The translations under genes were made by a program, and so were the position numbers. Of a stretch of DNA of 64,000 nucleotides, positions 7,892 through 16,050 are shown piece after piece. A model generated the notes under the pieces. The model did no database searches. It saw only the letters and a list, made by a program, of their open reading frames with translations, and was not told the DNA's origin. How positions within the stretch are numbered: the stretch's first letter is position 1; each line of letters begins with the position of its first letter. Source of the DNA: Acidimicrobiales bacterium (lineage in GTDB: Bacteria > Actinomycetota > Acidimicrobiia > Acidimicrobiales > JAHWLA01); NCBI GenBank assembly GCA_035536915.1, contig DATLNE010000044.1, forward strand, positions 62,001 to 126,000. Direction: 5' to 3'.

Positions 7892-8620
7892 CTACATGAC
7901 CCCAAGGGCCTCGGGCAGCTCCGAGTGGTGCTTGATCACGTGGTCGCCTTCGGGCTCGGGCTGGGAGGTGTCGTCGCTCACGCCGATGTAGCGCACGGCC
8001 ACCATGCCCATGGCCTTGGCCCCGGCGATGTCGGTGCGGCGGATGTCGCCGACGTGGGCCACCCGCTCGGGAGCGGGGTTGCCGAGGCCTTCGAGGGCGT
8101 GCTCGTAGATGACCGGGGACGGCTTGTAGGCGCCCACCTCGTCGGAGAACGACCAGTGGTCGAACAGCGGCAGCACGCCGTGGCGGATGAGGTGGGTGCG
8201 CAGGCTCGACGACGGCGTCATGCCCACGTCGCAGATGATGCCGAGCTTGATCCCCGCGTCCTTGAGCGTGCGCAGGGTGTCCTCCACCCCTTCGGTGAGG
8301 TGCAGTTCGGCGTCCTCGCCTGCGTTGCCGAACGACTCCAGCAGCGCCGCCCGCACGTCGGGGGGCACGTCGAAGCCCAGGTCTTCGATGATGTCCTCGG
8401 CCGCCTGGGCCGCTTGGTACTGCTGGTTCGACGTCCACGACTCGACGTAGCGCTTCCACGAGGCGTCGAAGAGGGCGTCGAGCTGTTCCCGTTCGCAGGC
8501 GAAGCCGACGTCTTCGAGGATCCCGGCCCACGCCTCCAGGCGCTTGCCCCGCAGATGCCCACGGTCCTCGTAGATGAGCGTGTTCCAGTAGTCGAAGGTG
8601 ACGGCCTCGATGGCGCTCAT
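7892..8620 (-). CDS. HAD-superfamily hydrolase
   Basis: 242 aa. Motif I is FDYWNTL (Asp9 nucleophile; Trp in place of the second Asp, common in the subfamily with FDxWxTL). A mixed-helix cap follows. Motif III is the Lys in SDEVGAYKPSP and motif IV is HVGDIRRTD. It should be a phosphatase or dehalogenase-like enzyme, possibly acting on a small phosphorylated metabolite. ATG overlaps the stop of the malic enzyme gene (ATGA), so the two are co-transcribed. Substrate unknown. Confidence 0.88.
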   Translation of the reverse strand: MSAIEAVTFDYWNTLIYEDRGHLRGKRLEAWAGILEDVGFACEREQLDALFDASWKRYVESWTSNQQYQAAQAAEDIIEDLGFDVPPDVRAALLESFGNAGEDAELHLTEGVEDTLRTLKDAGIKLGIICDVGMTPSSSLRTHLIRHGVLPLFDHWSFSDEVGAYKPSPVIYEHALEGLGNPAPERVAHVGDIRRTDIAGAKAMGMVAVRYIGVSDDTSQPEPEGDHVIKHHSELPEALGVM

Positions 8621-10014
8621 CGGATCACGCCTTCGGACACGGCGGCCTCGGCCACGGCGGCGGCCACCAACTCCACCACCCGTTTGTTGAACACGCTGGG
8701 CACGATGTAGCCGGCCGACAGCTCGCCCTCGGGCACGGCGGCGGCGATGGCGTCGGCCGCCGCCAGCTTCATGCCCTCGGTGATGGTGCGGGCGCCCGCG
8801 TCGAGCGCGCCCCGGAAGATGCCGGGGAAGCACAACACGTTGTTGATCTGGTTGGGGTAGTCGCTCCGGCCCGTGGCCATGACCGCCACCAACCCCTCGG
8901 CGTCCTCCGGCGTGATCTCGGGGTCGGGGTTGGCCAAGGCGAACACGACAGGGTCGTTGTGCATGACCCGCAGGTCGTCTCGCAGCAACACGCCTGGCCC
9001 GCTCACGCCGATGAACACGTCGGCGCCGGGCATGACCTCGTGCAGCGACCCCTTGCGGTGCTCGGGGTTGGAGTTTTCGGCCAGCCACTGCTTGGAGGCG
9101 TCGAGGTCGGACCGCCCCTCGTAGATGGCGCCCTTGCGGTCGACGCCGATGATGTTGGGCACCCCCGCCTGCAACAGGATCTTGGTGATGGCGACCCCGG
9201 CGGCGCCCACCCCCGACATGACGACCTTGAGGTCGGCCATGTCCTTGCCCACCACCTTGAGGGCATTGCGCAGGGCGGCGAGGACCACCACGGCGGTGCC
9301 GTGCTGGTCGTCGTGGAACACGGGGATGTCGAGGCTGGCCTTGAGCCGTTCTTCGACCTCGAAGCACCGGGGGGCGGCGACGTCCTCCAGGTTGATGCCG
9401 CCGAAGACCGGCTCCAGCCGCTCGACCGTCTCGATCAGCTGCTCGGCGCTGTCGACCCGCAGGCACACGGGGAAGGCGTCGATGCCCGCGAATTCCTTGA
9501 ACAGCAGCGCCTTGCCCTCCATGACCGGCAGCGCCGCTTCGGGGCCGATGTTGCCGAGCCCGAGCACCGCCGTGCCGTCGGTGACGATGGCGACCGTGTT
9601 GCGCTTGATCGTGTAGCGGTGGACCTGGGCGGGATCCTCCGCTATGGCGTTGCACACCCGGGCCACGCCCGGCGTGTAGGCCATGGACAGGTCGTCGCGG
9701 CTGGCCAACGGGACCTTGGAGCGGACCTCGATCTTGCCGCCCTCGTGCATGAGGAACGTGCGGTCGCGTACGTCGAGCACGTGGATGCCGTCGAGCTCCT
9801 CGATGGCCTTGCGGATGCGCTGCACGTGCTCGTCGTCGGCCGCGAACACGGTGACGTCGCGCACGATGACGTCGGGTCGGGCCTCGGCGATGTCGAGTGC
9901 GGCGAGGCTGCCGCCTGCTTCACCGATGGCGGTGGCAAGGCGGCCGAGGACCCCCGGCTTGTTCTCGAGCTCGACCCGGAGGCTGACGGAATAACTGGCG
10001 TTGGGCGTAGGCAT
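8617..10014 (-). CDS. NAD(P)-dependent malic enzyme with N-terminal ACT domain
   Basis: 465 aa. It decarboxylates malate to pyruvate. An ACT regulatory domain covers residues ~8-85 (VSLRVELENKPGVLGRLATA). The malic enzyme body follows with YTPGVARV, VTDGTAVLGLGNIG, HDDQHGTA (metal and substrate binding) and the Rossmann GVGAAGVAITKIL. The ACT domain suggests amino-acid control, known in related enzymes. The cofactor preference is not readable by eye. A long hairpin lies upstream at 10044-10093. Confidence 0.93.
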   Translation of the reverse strand: MPTPNASYSVSLRVELENKPGVLGRLATAIGEAGGSLAALDIAEARPDVIVRDVTVFAADDEHVQRIRKAIEELDGIHVLDVRDRTFLMHEGGKIEVRSKVPLASRDDLSMAYTPGVARVCNAIAEDPAQVHRYTIKRNTVAIVTDGTAVLGLGNIGPEAALPVMEGKALLFKEFAGIDAFPVCLRVDSAEQLIETVERLEPVFGGINLEDVAAPRCFEVEERLKASLDIPVFHDDQHGTAVVVLAALRNALKVVGKDMADLKVVMSGVGAAGVAITKILLQAGVPNIIGVDRKGAIYEGRSDLDASKQWLAENSNPEHRKGSLHEVMPGADVFIGVSGPGVLLRDDLRVMHNDPVVFALANPDPEITPEDAEGLVAVMATGRSDYPNQINNVLCFPGIFRGALDAGARTITEGMKLAAADAIAAAVPEGELSAGYIVPSVFNKRVVELVAAAVAEAAVSEGVIR

Positions 10015-10043
10015 GCTGGCCTGACGCTACCTGCCGGAAAACG

Positions 10044-10093
10044 ACTCTGGTCCGAGGTTCCGGCACCTGCGTGCGGGAACCTCGGACCAGAGT
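10044..10093. repeat. Palindromic repeat family 2, copy E
   Basis: Perfect 18-bp inverted repeat, arms 10044-10061 and 10076-10093 (ACTCTGGTCCGAGGTTCC), with GCAC/GTGC able to extend the stem. It lies between bldC and the malic enzyme gene and could terminate bldC. The outer CTGGTCCG/CGGACCAG is shared with the hairpin at 41532. Confidence 0.8.
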
Positions 10094-10129
10094 GAAGGAA
10101 TCAAAGGGACTTCCCCCCGTCGATGTGGT

Positions 10130-10327
10130 TCAGGCGGTCTCGTGCTCCATCTGCTCCAGGCAACGGCGGATCTCGGAAGCCCGGAAGCGGCGGTGGCCAC
10201 CCAGGGTGCGAATCGCTGTGATCTTGCCGGCCCGCGCCCAGCGGGTGACGGTCTTGGGGTTCACTCGAAACAATGCTGCGACTTCCGCAGGCGTCAGGAG
10301 TGCGTCGGGGGTGTTCTGGTCTGTCAT
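10130..10327 (-). CDS. bldC: BldC-family DNA-binding protein
   Basis: 65 aa MerR-like winged-helix protein of the actinobacterial BldC type. It has LLTPAEVAALFRVNPKTVTRWARAGK, then GGHRRFRASEIR, with no effector domain. BldC binds direct repeats and sets the timing of development in Streptomyces; in other actinobacteria its role is open. It is divergent from the amino acid dehydrogenase gene, with a 10-bp palindrome AGTTCGAACT (10418-10427) between them. Confidence 0.93.
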   Translation of the reverse strand: MTDQNTPDALLTPAEVAALFRVNPKTVTRWARAGKITAIRTLGGHRRFRASEIRRCLEQMEHETA

Positions 10328-10455
10328 CTGGAGTCCCTTCGGAAAGTGTCCCTTTCGTGCCCCGAAGGTACGGGCAGTCCCTTCCGGCGTCGATGGCCCG
10401 AACGCGTCATCTTGCGTAGTTCGAACTGACTAGTTACGCCCTAACCTGGGCTTTT

Positions 10456-11535
10456 GTGAAGGTGTTCGAGCGCATCGGCGGCGACGACTACGAACAAGTC
10501 GTCTACTGCCACGACCGTTCGGTGGGGTTGCGGGCGGTCATCGCCGTGCACTCCACCCGGCTGGGCCCGGCGCTGGGCGGCACCCGCTTCTTCCCGTACC
10601 GCTCCGAAGACGAGGCCGTGGAGGACGTGCTGCGGCTGGCTCGGGGCATGACCTACAAGTCGGCCGCCGCCGGGCTCGACCTGGGCGGCGGCAAGGCCGT
10701 CATCATCGGCGACCCCGCCCGCGACAAGCACGAGGCGCTCCTGCGGGCCTACGCCCGCTTCGTGGATGCGTTGGGCGGGCGCTACATCACGGCCGAGGAC
10801 GTCGGCACCACCCAGCCCGACATGGACCTCATCCGCCGCGAGACCCGCCACGTCACCGGGGTGAGCCAGTGGCTGGGCGGCTCGGGCGACCCGTCGGCCG
10901 CCACCGCGTGGGGCGTGCTCCACGCCATGAAGGCGGTCGCCAAGCGGCTCTGGGGCACCACCGAGCTGGCGGGCCGCCACGTGATGGTGAGCGGCACCGG
11001 CAAGGTCGGCTACTGCCTGGTGCGCCACCTGGTGGAGGAGCGGGCCCGCATCACCGTGGCCGACGTGAACCCCGCCGCGGTGGAGCGCACGGTGCGCGAC
11101 CTCCAAGTGGACTCGGTGCCGCCGGAGAAGGCGCACGCGGTGGAGTGCGACATCTTCTCGCCGTGCGCCATGGGGGCGGTCCTCACTGCCACGACGATCC
11201 CCGAGTTGCGCTGCGCCGCCGTGGTGGGCTCGGCCAACAACCAACTGGGCGAGCCGTCCGACGCCGAGGGCTTGGCCGAGGCAGGGGTGCTTTACGCCCC
11301 CGACTTCATCGTCAACGCCGGGGGCGTCATCAACATCGCCGAGGAGCTGCACGGCTACCACCAGGAGCGGGCCTACGAACAGGTCCGGCGCATCTACGAC
11401 ACCACCACCGAGGTGCTCGACACGGCCGCGGCCGAGGGCACCACCACGGCAGCGGCGGCCGACCGGGTGGCCGAACGCCGCATCGAGGCGGTGTCGCACG
11501 TGCGGTTGTTCCGCACCCCCGGCGAACTGCGCTGA
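10456..11535 (+). CDS. Leucine/valine-type amino acid dehydrogenase
   Basis: 359 aa Glu/Leu/Phe/Val dehydrogenase family enzyme. It oxidatively deaminates a branched-chain amino acid with NAD. Substrate domain: LGPALGGTRFFPY, then GLDLGGGKAVIIGDP with the catalytic Lys. Cofactor domain: VMVSGTGKVGYCLVRHL. The length and the Gly-rich GGGK motif match Leu and Val dehydrogenases rather than GDH. GTG start at 10456; a second GTG is 6 nt later. The exact substrate is not certain. Confidence 0.9.
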   Translation: MKVFERIGGDDYEQVVYCHDRSVGLRAVIAVHSTRLGPALGGTRFFPYRSEDEAVEDVLRLARGMTYKSAAAGLDLGGGKAVIIGDPARDKHEALLRAYARFVDALGGRYITAEDVGTTQPDMDLIRRETRHVTGVSQWLGGSGDPSAATAWGVLHAMKAVAKRLWGTTELAGRHVMVSGTGKVGYCLVRHLVEERARITVADVNPAAVERTVRDLQVDSVPPEKAHAVECDIFSPCAMGAVLTATTIPELRCAAVVGSANNQLGEPSDAEGLAEAGVLYAPDFIVNAGGVINIAEELHGYHQERAYEQVRRIYDTTTEVLDTAAAEGTTTAAAADRVAERRIEAVSHVRLFRTPGELR

Positions 11536-11540
11536 CCCCA

Positions 11541-11565
11541 CCGGCTTCTGGGTCGTGACAGCCGG
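11541..11565. terminator. Possible bidirectional terminator
   Basis: CCGGCT (11541-11546) pairs with AGCCGG (11560-11565) around a 13-nt loop, between the convergent dehydrogenase and pyrE genes. Short stem, so weak evidence. Confidence 0.4.
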
Positions 11566-11566
11566 C

Positions 11567-12121
11567 TTACGCCCCCTCGTACGGGAAGCCGAGGTCGGGA
11601 GCGGTCACCAGGGCGGTGAAGGGGATGCCCTCGGCGGCGGCCATGGCCTCACACGTGCCGCCCCGGTCGACCAGCACCACGATCTGCACCACCTCGGCGC
11701 CGAACTCCCGCACCACCGTGGCCGCCTCCAACAACGACGTGCCCCGCGTGACCGTGTCTTCGGTGATCACCACCCGGTCGCCCGGGTCGAGGGCTCCGGC
11801 GATGCGGCCCCCCGCCCCGTGGTCCTTGGCCTCCTTGCGCACCGAGAACGCCTTCAAGCCTCGGCCCCGCGCTGCGGCCACCCCGGCCACCCCAAAGGCC
11901 ACGGGGTCGGCGCCCATGGTCAGTCCGCCGATGGCAGTGGCGGACGGGTCGAGCACGTCGAGGGCAGCGTCGGCCATCAATAGCAGGCCGTCGGGGCGGC
12001 ACGCCGTCTGCTTGGAGTCGATGAACCACGAACTGCGCCGGCCCGACTTCAGCACGAAGTCGCCGGTGCGCACCGAGTGCTCCAACAGGTGGCGGCGCAG
12101 GCCGTCGAGGTAGGTCATCAC
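11567..12121 (-). CDS. pyrE: Orotate phosphoribosyltransferase
   Basis: 184 aa type I phosphoribosyltransferase. It makes OMP from orotate and PRPP in pyrimidine synthesis. FVLKSGRRSSWFIDSKQ near the N terminus is the OPRTase pattern. The PRPP loop is VVITEDTVTRGTSL, and the flexible loop has FSVRKEAKDHG. It is on the same strand as the upstream response regulator, but a palindromic repeat separates them. Confidence 0.88.
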   Translation of the reverse strand: MMTYLDGLRRHLLEHSVRTGDFVLKSGRRSSWFIDSKQTACRPDGLLLMADAALDVLDPSATAIGGLTMGADPVAFGVAGVAAARGRGLKAFSVRKEAKDHGAGGRIAGALDPGDRVVITEDTVTRGTSLLEAATVVREFGAEVVQIVVLVDRGGTCEAMAAAEGIPFTALVTAPDLGFPYEGA

Positions 12122-12133
12122 CGTCCCTCCCCC

Positions 12134-12186
12134 GAACTTGCGTAGGAAACGGCGCGGAAAACGGCGCGATTCCTACGCAACTTCGG
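12134..12186. repeat. Palindromic repeat family 1, copy B
   Basis: Outer arms CGAACTTGCGTAGGAA and TTCCTACGCAACTTCG are nearly perfect; inner GGCGCGGAAAACGGCGCG closes the hairpin. It lies between the response regulator and pyrE. The loop GAAAAC and the TACGCAACTTCGG end match copies A and C. Confidence 0.8.
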
Positions 12187-12206
12187 GGTGGGGGGGGCGG
12201 CCGGCA

Positions 12207-12623
12207 CTAGACAGCCGTGACCCGGGCCAGGCGGGCCTGTCGGTGGGCGTCGAGGTCGTCGGGGCCGAGGCCCACCACCTTCTGCACCAACGCGCCGAGC
12301 TCGGCGGGGCTGAACGGCTTGGTGAGGTAGTCGACGGCGCCCGCCTCGATGGCCCGCACCACGTCACGCTCCGACGACTTGGCGGTGACCACGATCACCC
12401 GGGGCGGGCTGGACAGGGCGGCCAGGCCGTCGAGCACGCCCCAGCCGTCCATCACCGGCATCATCACGTCGAGCAGCATGAGGTCGAAGCGCTCTTCGGT
12501 CACCCGCTGCAACGCCGTCTCGCCGTCGGCCGCCAGCGCCGTCTCGAAGCCGTCGGCTTCCAGGTTGACCCGCAGCATCAACAGGATGTCGGGCTCGTCG
12601 TCGACGATGAGCACGCGGGTCAT
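12207..12623 (-). CDS. Single-domain response regulator
   Basis: 138 aa, CheY-like receiver only. Acidic residues are in LIVDDEPD, the phospho-acceptor Asp is in LMLLDVMMP, Thr in VVTAKSSE and Lys in DYLTKPFSP, so all receiver switch residues are present. No output domain. ATG begins 1 nt after the purM stop, so it belongs to the purF-purM transcript. No histidine kinase is nearby; its partner is unknown. Confidence 0.9.
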   Translation of the reverse strand: MTRVLIVDDEPDILLMLRVNLEADGFETALAADGETALQRVTEERFDLMLLDVMMPVMDGWGVLDGLAALSSPPRVIVVTAKSSERDVVRAIEAGAVDYLTKPFSPAELGALVQKVVGLGPDDLDAHRQARLARVTAV

Positions 12624-12624
12624 G

Positions 12625-13689
12625 TCAGCGCTCCACGTGGACGGTGCCCCGTCCCCTGGTGATCTCACCCACCCGCACTGCATAGTGCCCCCGCTCGCGC
12701 AGGACGTCGATGGCCCGGAAGACGTCGACCGGGGGAACGGCGATCACCATGCCGAGGCCGAGGTTGAACACGCGGGCCATCTCGTCGTCGCTGATGCCGC
12801 CGAGGCGTTGGATCTCGCTGAAGATGCGGGGCGGCTCCCACTGGCTGCGGCTGACCACGGCGTCGCGGTTGTCGGGCAGCATGCGCGACACGTTGCCGGG
12901 GATGCCGCCGCCGGTGATGTGGGCCACGCCGTGCACGTCGACCTCACGGAGCAGGGCGCCGATGGCCGGCGCGTAGATGACCGACGGCTCGAGCAGCTCG
13001 TCGGCGATGGTGCGGTGCGAGCCCGCCCAGGCGGCGTCGTCGAGCTTGCGGCGGGCCACGTCGAACAGCACCCGCCGAGCCAGCGAGTACCCGTTGGAGC
13101 GCAGCCCCGGCGAGGGCAGGCCGATGAGCACGTCGCCCACGTCGACCCGGTCGCCGGTGAGGATGCGGTCGCGTTCGACCACGCCCACGGCGAAGCCGAC
13201 GAGGTCGAACTCGCCCGGCTCCATGGCGCCCGGGTGCTCGGCCATCTCGCCGCCGATCAACGCGCACCCGGCTTGCTTGCAGCCACGGGCCACGCCTTCC
13301 ACCAACTGCTCGATGTGGTCGGGCACCAAGCGGCCCACGGCGATGTAGTCGAGGAAGAACAACGGCTCGGCGCCTTGGCACACCAGGTCGTCGACGCACA
13401 TGGCGACGAGGTCGACGCCGATGGTGTCGAAGCGACCGGCCGCCTTGGCCACCAACGCCTTGGTGCCCACGCCGTCGGTGGAACTGACCAGCACGGGATC
13501 GCGGTAGCGGTCTGTGGGGAAGGCGAACAGCCCGCCGAAGCCGCCGATGTCGCCGATGACCTCGGGGCGGATGGTGGAACGCACGTGGCGCTTGATGCGC
13601 TCGACGGCCTCTTCGCCCGCGGCGATGTCGACGCCAGCGGCGGCGTAGGTCAGAGGTTCGGGGGCTGTGTCGCCGCTTGCGTCAGACAT
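12625..13689 (-). CDS. purM: Phosphoribosylformylglycinamidine cyclo-ligase (AIR synthase)
   Basis: 354 aa. It catalyses step 5 of purine synthesis, FGAM to AIR with ATP. Visible: TYAAAGVDIAAGEEAVERIK at the start, VSSTDGVGTKALVA (nucleotide/Mg), GVDLVAMCVDDLVCQGAEPLFFLDY and HITGGGIPGNVSRMLP. It overlaps purF by 8 nt, so it is coupled with it. Confidence 0.97.
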   Translation of the reverse strand: MSDASGDTAPEPLTYAAAGVDIAAGEEAVERIKRHVRSTIRPEVIGDIGGFGGLFAFPTDRYRDPVLVSSTDGVGTKALVAKAAGRFDTIGVDLVAMCVDDLVCQGAEPLFFLDYIAVGRLVPDHIEQLVEGVARGCKQAGCALIGGEMAEHPGAMEPGEFDLVGFAVGVVERDRILTGDRVDVGDVLIGLPSPGLRSNGYSLARRVLFDVARRKLDDAAWAGSHRTIADELLEPSVIYAPAIGALLREVDVHGVAHITGGGIPGNVSRMLPDNRDAVVSRSQWEPPRIFSEIQRLGGISDDEMARVFNLGLGMVIAVPPVDVFRAIDVLRERGHYAVRVGEITRGRGTVHVER

Positions 13690-15166
13690 GCTGGGGTGAT
13701 TCTTCCAGCACGTGCTTGGAAAGCTCCACCGAGACCTCGGTGGGGTACTTGCCGGTGAGGCAGGCGGAACAGAACCCGGCGCCCGGCGCCTCGATGGCCG
13801 CTTCGAGGTTTTCGATGGTGAGGTAGGCGATGGAGTCGACCCCGAGGTACTCCTGGATCTCGCTCACCGTGAGGCTGGCGGCCAACAGTTCGGCGCGGCT
13901 GCCGGTGTCGATGCCGTAGAAGCACGGCCACTTGTAGGGCGGCGACGAAACCCGCAGGTGCACCTCGGCAGCGCCCGAGTCACGCAGCATGCGCACCATC
14001 TGGCGGGTGGTGGTGCCCCGCACGATGGAGTCGTCGACCACGATCAGCCGCTTGCCCGTGATGTTCTCGCGCAAGGGGTTGAGCTTGCGGCGTACGCCCC
14101 GGCTGCGCATGTCCTGGCTGGGGGCGATGAACGTGCGGCCGATGTAGCGGTTCTTCACCAGGCCTTGGCCGTAAGGGATGCCGCTGCGCTTGGCGTAACC
14201 CTCGGCCGCGGGTACGCCCGAATCGGGCACGCCCATCACCATGTCGCCGTCGACCGGGGCTTGGTCGGCCAGCAGTTCGCCCATGCGGCGCCGAGCCCCG
14301 TGCACTTCCTTGCCGTAGAGGCGGGAGTCGGGGCGGGCGAAGTAGACGAACTCGAAGATGCAGAGCTTGGGGTCGAGCCGGGCGGGCGGGAAGGGGTGCA
14401 CGGAGCGGGGGCCGGCGGCGTCGATGACGATCATCTCGCCCGGCTCGATCTCGCGGACGAAGTGGGCGCCGATGACGTCGAGGGCGGGCGTCTCCGAGGC
14501 CAGCACCCAACCCGTGTCGAGCTTGCCCAGGCACAGCGGGCGGAAGCCGTTGGGGTCGCGCACGCCGATGAGGTGGCCGGCGTCCATGAGGACGAAGGAG
14601 AAGGCGCCTTCCAGCTTGGGCAGCACCTTGACCAGGGCCACCTCCAGGTCGCGGCCGTCGCTGCGGTCCTCGCCCTCGGGCGGGAACTCGGCGGCCAGCA
14701 TCTCGGCCACCAGGTCGCTGTCGCTGGCCACCGTGCCCGGCAGCATGCCCGCCAGTTCCGCCAACTCGGGGGTGTTGGTGAGGTTGCCGTTGTGGCCGAG
14801 GGCGAAGCCGCTCTCGCCGGGCTTGCGGTACACCGGCTGGGCGTTGCGCCACGTGCTCGACCCGGTGGTGGAGTAGCGGGTGTGGCCGATGGCCAGGTGC
14901 CCGGGCAGCGCCGCCAGCTTGTAGTCGTTGAAGACGTTGCTGACGAGGCCCATGTCCTTGTCGATGGTGATGGTCTCGCCGTCGCTGACCGCCATGCCCG
15001 CCGATTCCTGGCCCCGGTGCTGCAGGGCGTACAGGCCGTCGAACGTCAGGTGGGCGACGGGAAGGCCCGGGCCGTAGATGCCGAAGACCCCGCAGGCTTC
15101 CTTGGGGTGGTCGTCGTCCTCGTCGGCGCGCGGGGGGAAGTCGAGTGCGCCCGTCACAGAGCCCAT
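13682..15166 (-). CDS. purF: Amidophosphoribosyltransferase
   Basis: 494 aa. First committed step of purine synthesis, PRPP plus glutamine to phosphoribosylamine. Ntn glutaminase domain: the nucleophile is Cys25 after a short propeptide (EA-CGVFGIYG). The PRPP motif is LIVVDDSIVRGTT. Cysteines in CIFEF, WPCFYG and FCSACLTG are those expected for the [4Fe-4S] form. Divergent from the PHP gene with a gap of about 19 nt. Confidence 0.97.
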   Translation of the reverse strand: MGSVTGALDFPPRADEDDDHPKEACGVFGIYGPGLPVAHLTFDGLYALQHRGQESAGMAVSDGETITIDKDMGLVSNVFNDYKLAALPGHLAIGHTRYSTTGSSTWRNAQPVYRKPGESGFALGHNGNLTNTPELAELAGMLPGTVASDSDLVAEMLAAEFPPEGEDRSDGRDLEVALVKVLPKLEGAFSFVLMDAGHLIGVRDPNGFRPLCLGKLDTGWVLASETPALDVIGAHFVREIEPGEMIVIDAAGPRSVHPFPPARLDPKLCIFEFVYFARPDSRLYGKEVHGARRRMGELLADQAPVDGDMVMGVPDSGVPAAEGYAKRSGIPYGQGLVKNRYIGRTFIAPSQDMRSRGVRRKLNPLRENITGKRLIVVDDSIVRGTTTRQMVRMLRDSGAAEVHLRVSSPPYKWPCFYGIDTGSRAELLAASLTVSEIQEYLGVDSIAYLTIENLEAAIEAPGAGFCSACLTGKYPTEVSVELSKHVLEESPQHV

Positions 15167-15185
15167 GGTGACATACCCTGCGCGC

Positions 15186-16010
15186 GTGATCGATCTTCAC
15201 ACCCACTCCACGGTGTCGGACGGGACCGACTCGCCCGCCCGAGTGGCCGAGTTGGCCGCCGCCGCCGGGTGCTCGGCGGTGGCCCTGACCGATCACGACC
15301 GCCTCGACGGCATCGCCGAGGCCCGGGCGCGGGCGGCGGCGTTTGGCGTGGAACTGGTGGCCGGCTGCGAACTGTCGTGCGAGTTCTCGCCCGGCACCAT
15401 GCACGTGCTCGTGTACTTCGTGGAACCCGGCGACGGGCCGTTGCAAGACGAGCTGGTGCGGCTGCAGGCGGTACGCGACCGGCGCAACGAGCTCATGTGC
15501 GAACGGCTCGGCATCCCCTATGCCGAACTGCTGGTGGAGGCGGGCGGCATCGGCGCCGGGCGGCCCCACGCGGCCGCCATCCTCGTGCGGCGGGGCGTGG
15601 TGGGTTCGATCCAGGAGGCTTTCGACGTGTACTTGGCCAAGGGCAGGCCCGGCTACGTGGAGAAGGAGCGGCTGGCCGTGGGCGACGCCGTGCGGTTGGC
15701 GCGGGACTCGGGCGGGGTGGCCGTGCTGGCCCACCCGTTCAGCTTGGGGCTGTCGCCTGCCGACCTGGGGCGCACCGTGGGCGAACTGGCCGAGCTCGGC
15801 CTGGCAGGTATCGAGGCCCACTACGGGCGCTACTCCCCCGAAGACCGCGCCGGGCTGGCGTCCTTGGCGGACGAACACTCGCTGGTGGCGACCGGCGGTT
15901 CCGACCACCACGGCGACTACAAGCCCGACCTGGCTGTCGGTCGTGGCACGGGCGACCTCGACGTCCCCGACTCGGCCCTGGCGGAGCTACGGGGTCGCCT
16001 CGCCCGCTGA
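15186..16010 (+). CDS. PHP-domain phosphoesterase
   Basis: 274 aa. It starts IDLHTHSTVSDGTDSP, the metal-binding PHP motif I, and later has ALTDHD, GCELSCEF, VLAHPFSLG and GGSDHHGD, so all four metal motifs are present. Members include RNase AM (5'-3' exonuclease on 3',5'-bisphosphate ends) and histidinol-phosphatase-like enzymes; the length and motifs fit the YciV/RNase AM group. GTG 15186 is preceded by TACCCT 8 nt upstream, so a leaderless start is likely. Confidence 0.85.
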   Translation: MIDLHTHSTVSDGTDSPARVAELAAAAGCSAVALTDHDRLDGIAEARARAAAFGVELVAGCELSCEFSPGTMHVLVYFVEPGDGPLQDELVRLQAVRDRRNELMCERLGIPYAELLVEAGGIGAGRPHAAAILVRRGVVGSIQEAFDVYLAKGRPGYVEKERLAVGDAVRLARDSGGVAVLAHPFSLGLSPADLGRTVGELAELGLAGIEAHYGRYSPEDRAGLASLADEHSLVATGGSDHHGDYKPDLAVGRGTGDLDVPDSALAELRGRLAR

Positions 16011-16012
16011 GT

Positions 16013-16050
16013 TGCCACATGTGCGCGGCCGGACGCGCACAACTGGCACG
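16013..16050. terminator. Bidirectional terminator between convergent genes
   Basis: Hairpin with inner TGTGCGCG/CGCGCACA and outer TGCCA/TGGCA separated by a small internal loop. It lies between the convergent PHP and coiled-coil genes. Confidence 0.6.

Noticed and set aside
7530-8531. A 333-aa reading frame covering hipB and the HAD gene region
   Set aside because: Upstream of the HTH it is the antisense or out-of-frame reading of the HAD gene and the palindromes. Only the last 87 codons look like a protein.
10418-10427. Palindrome AGTTCGAACT between bldC and the dehydrogenase gene as an operator
   Set aside because: Ten bp with no second copy and no clear link to a regulator is too little to call.
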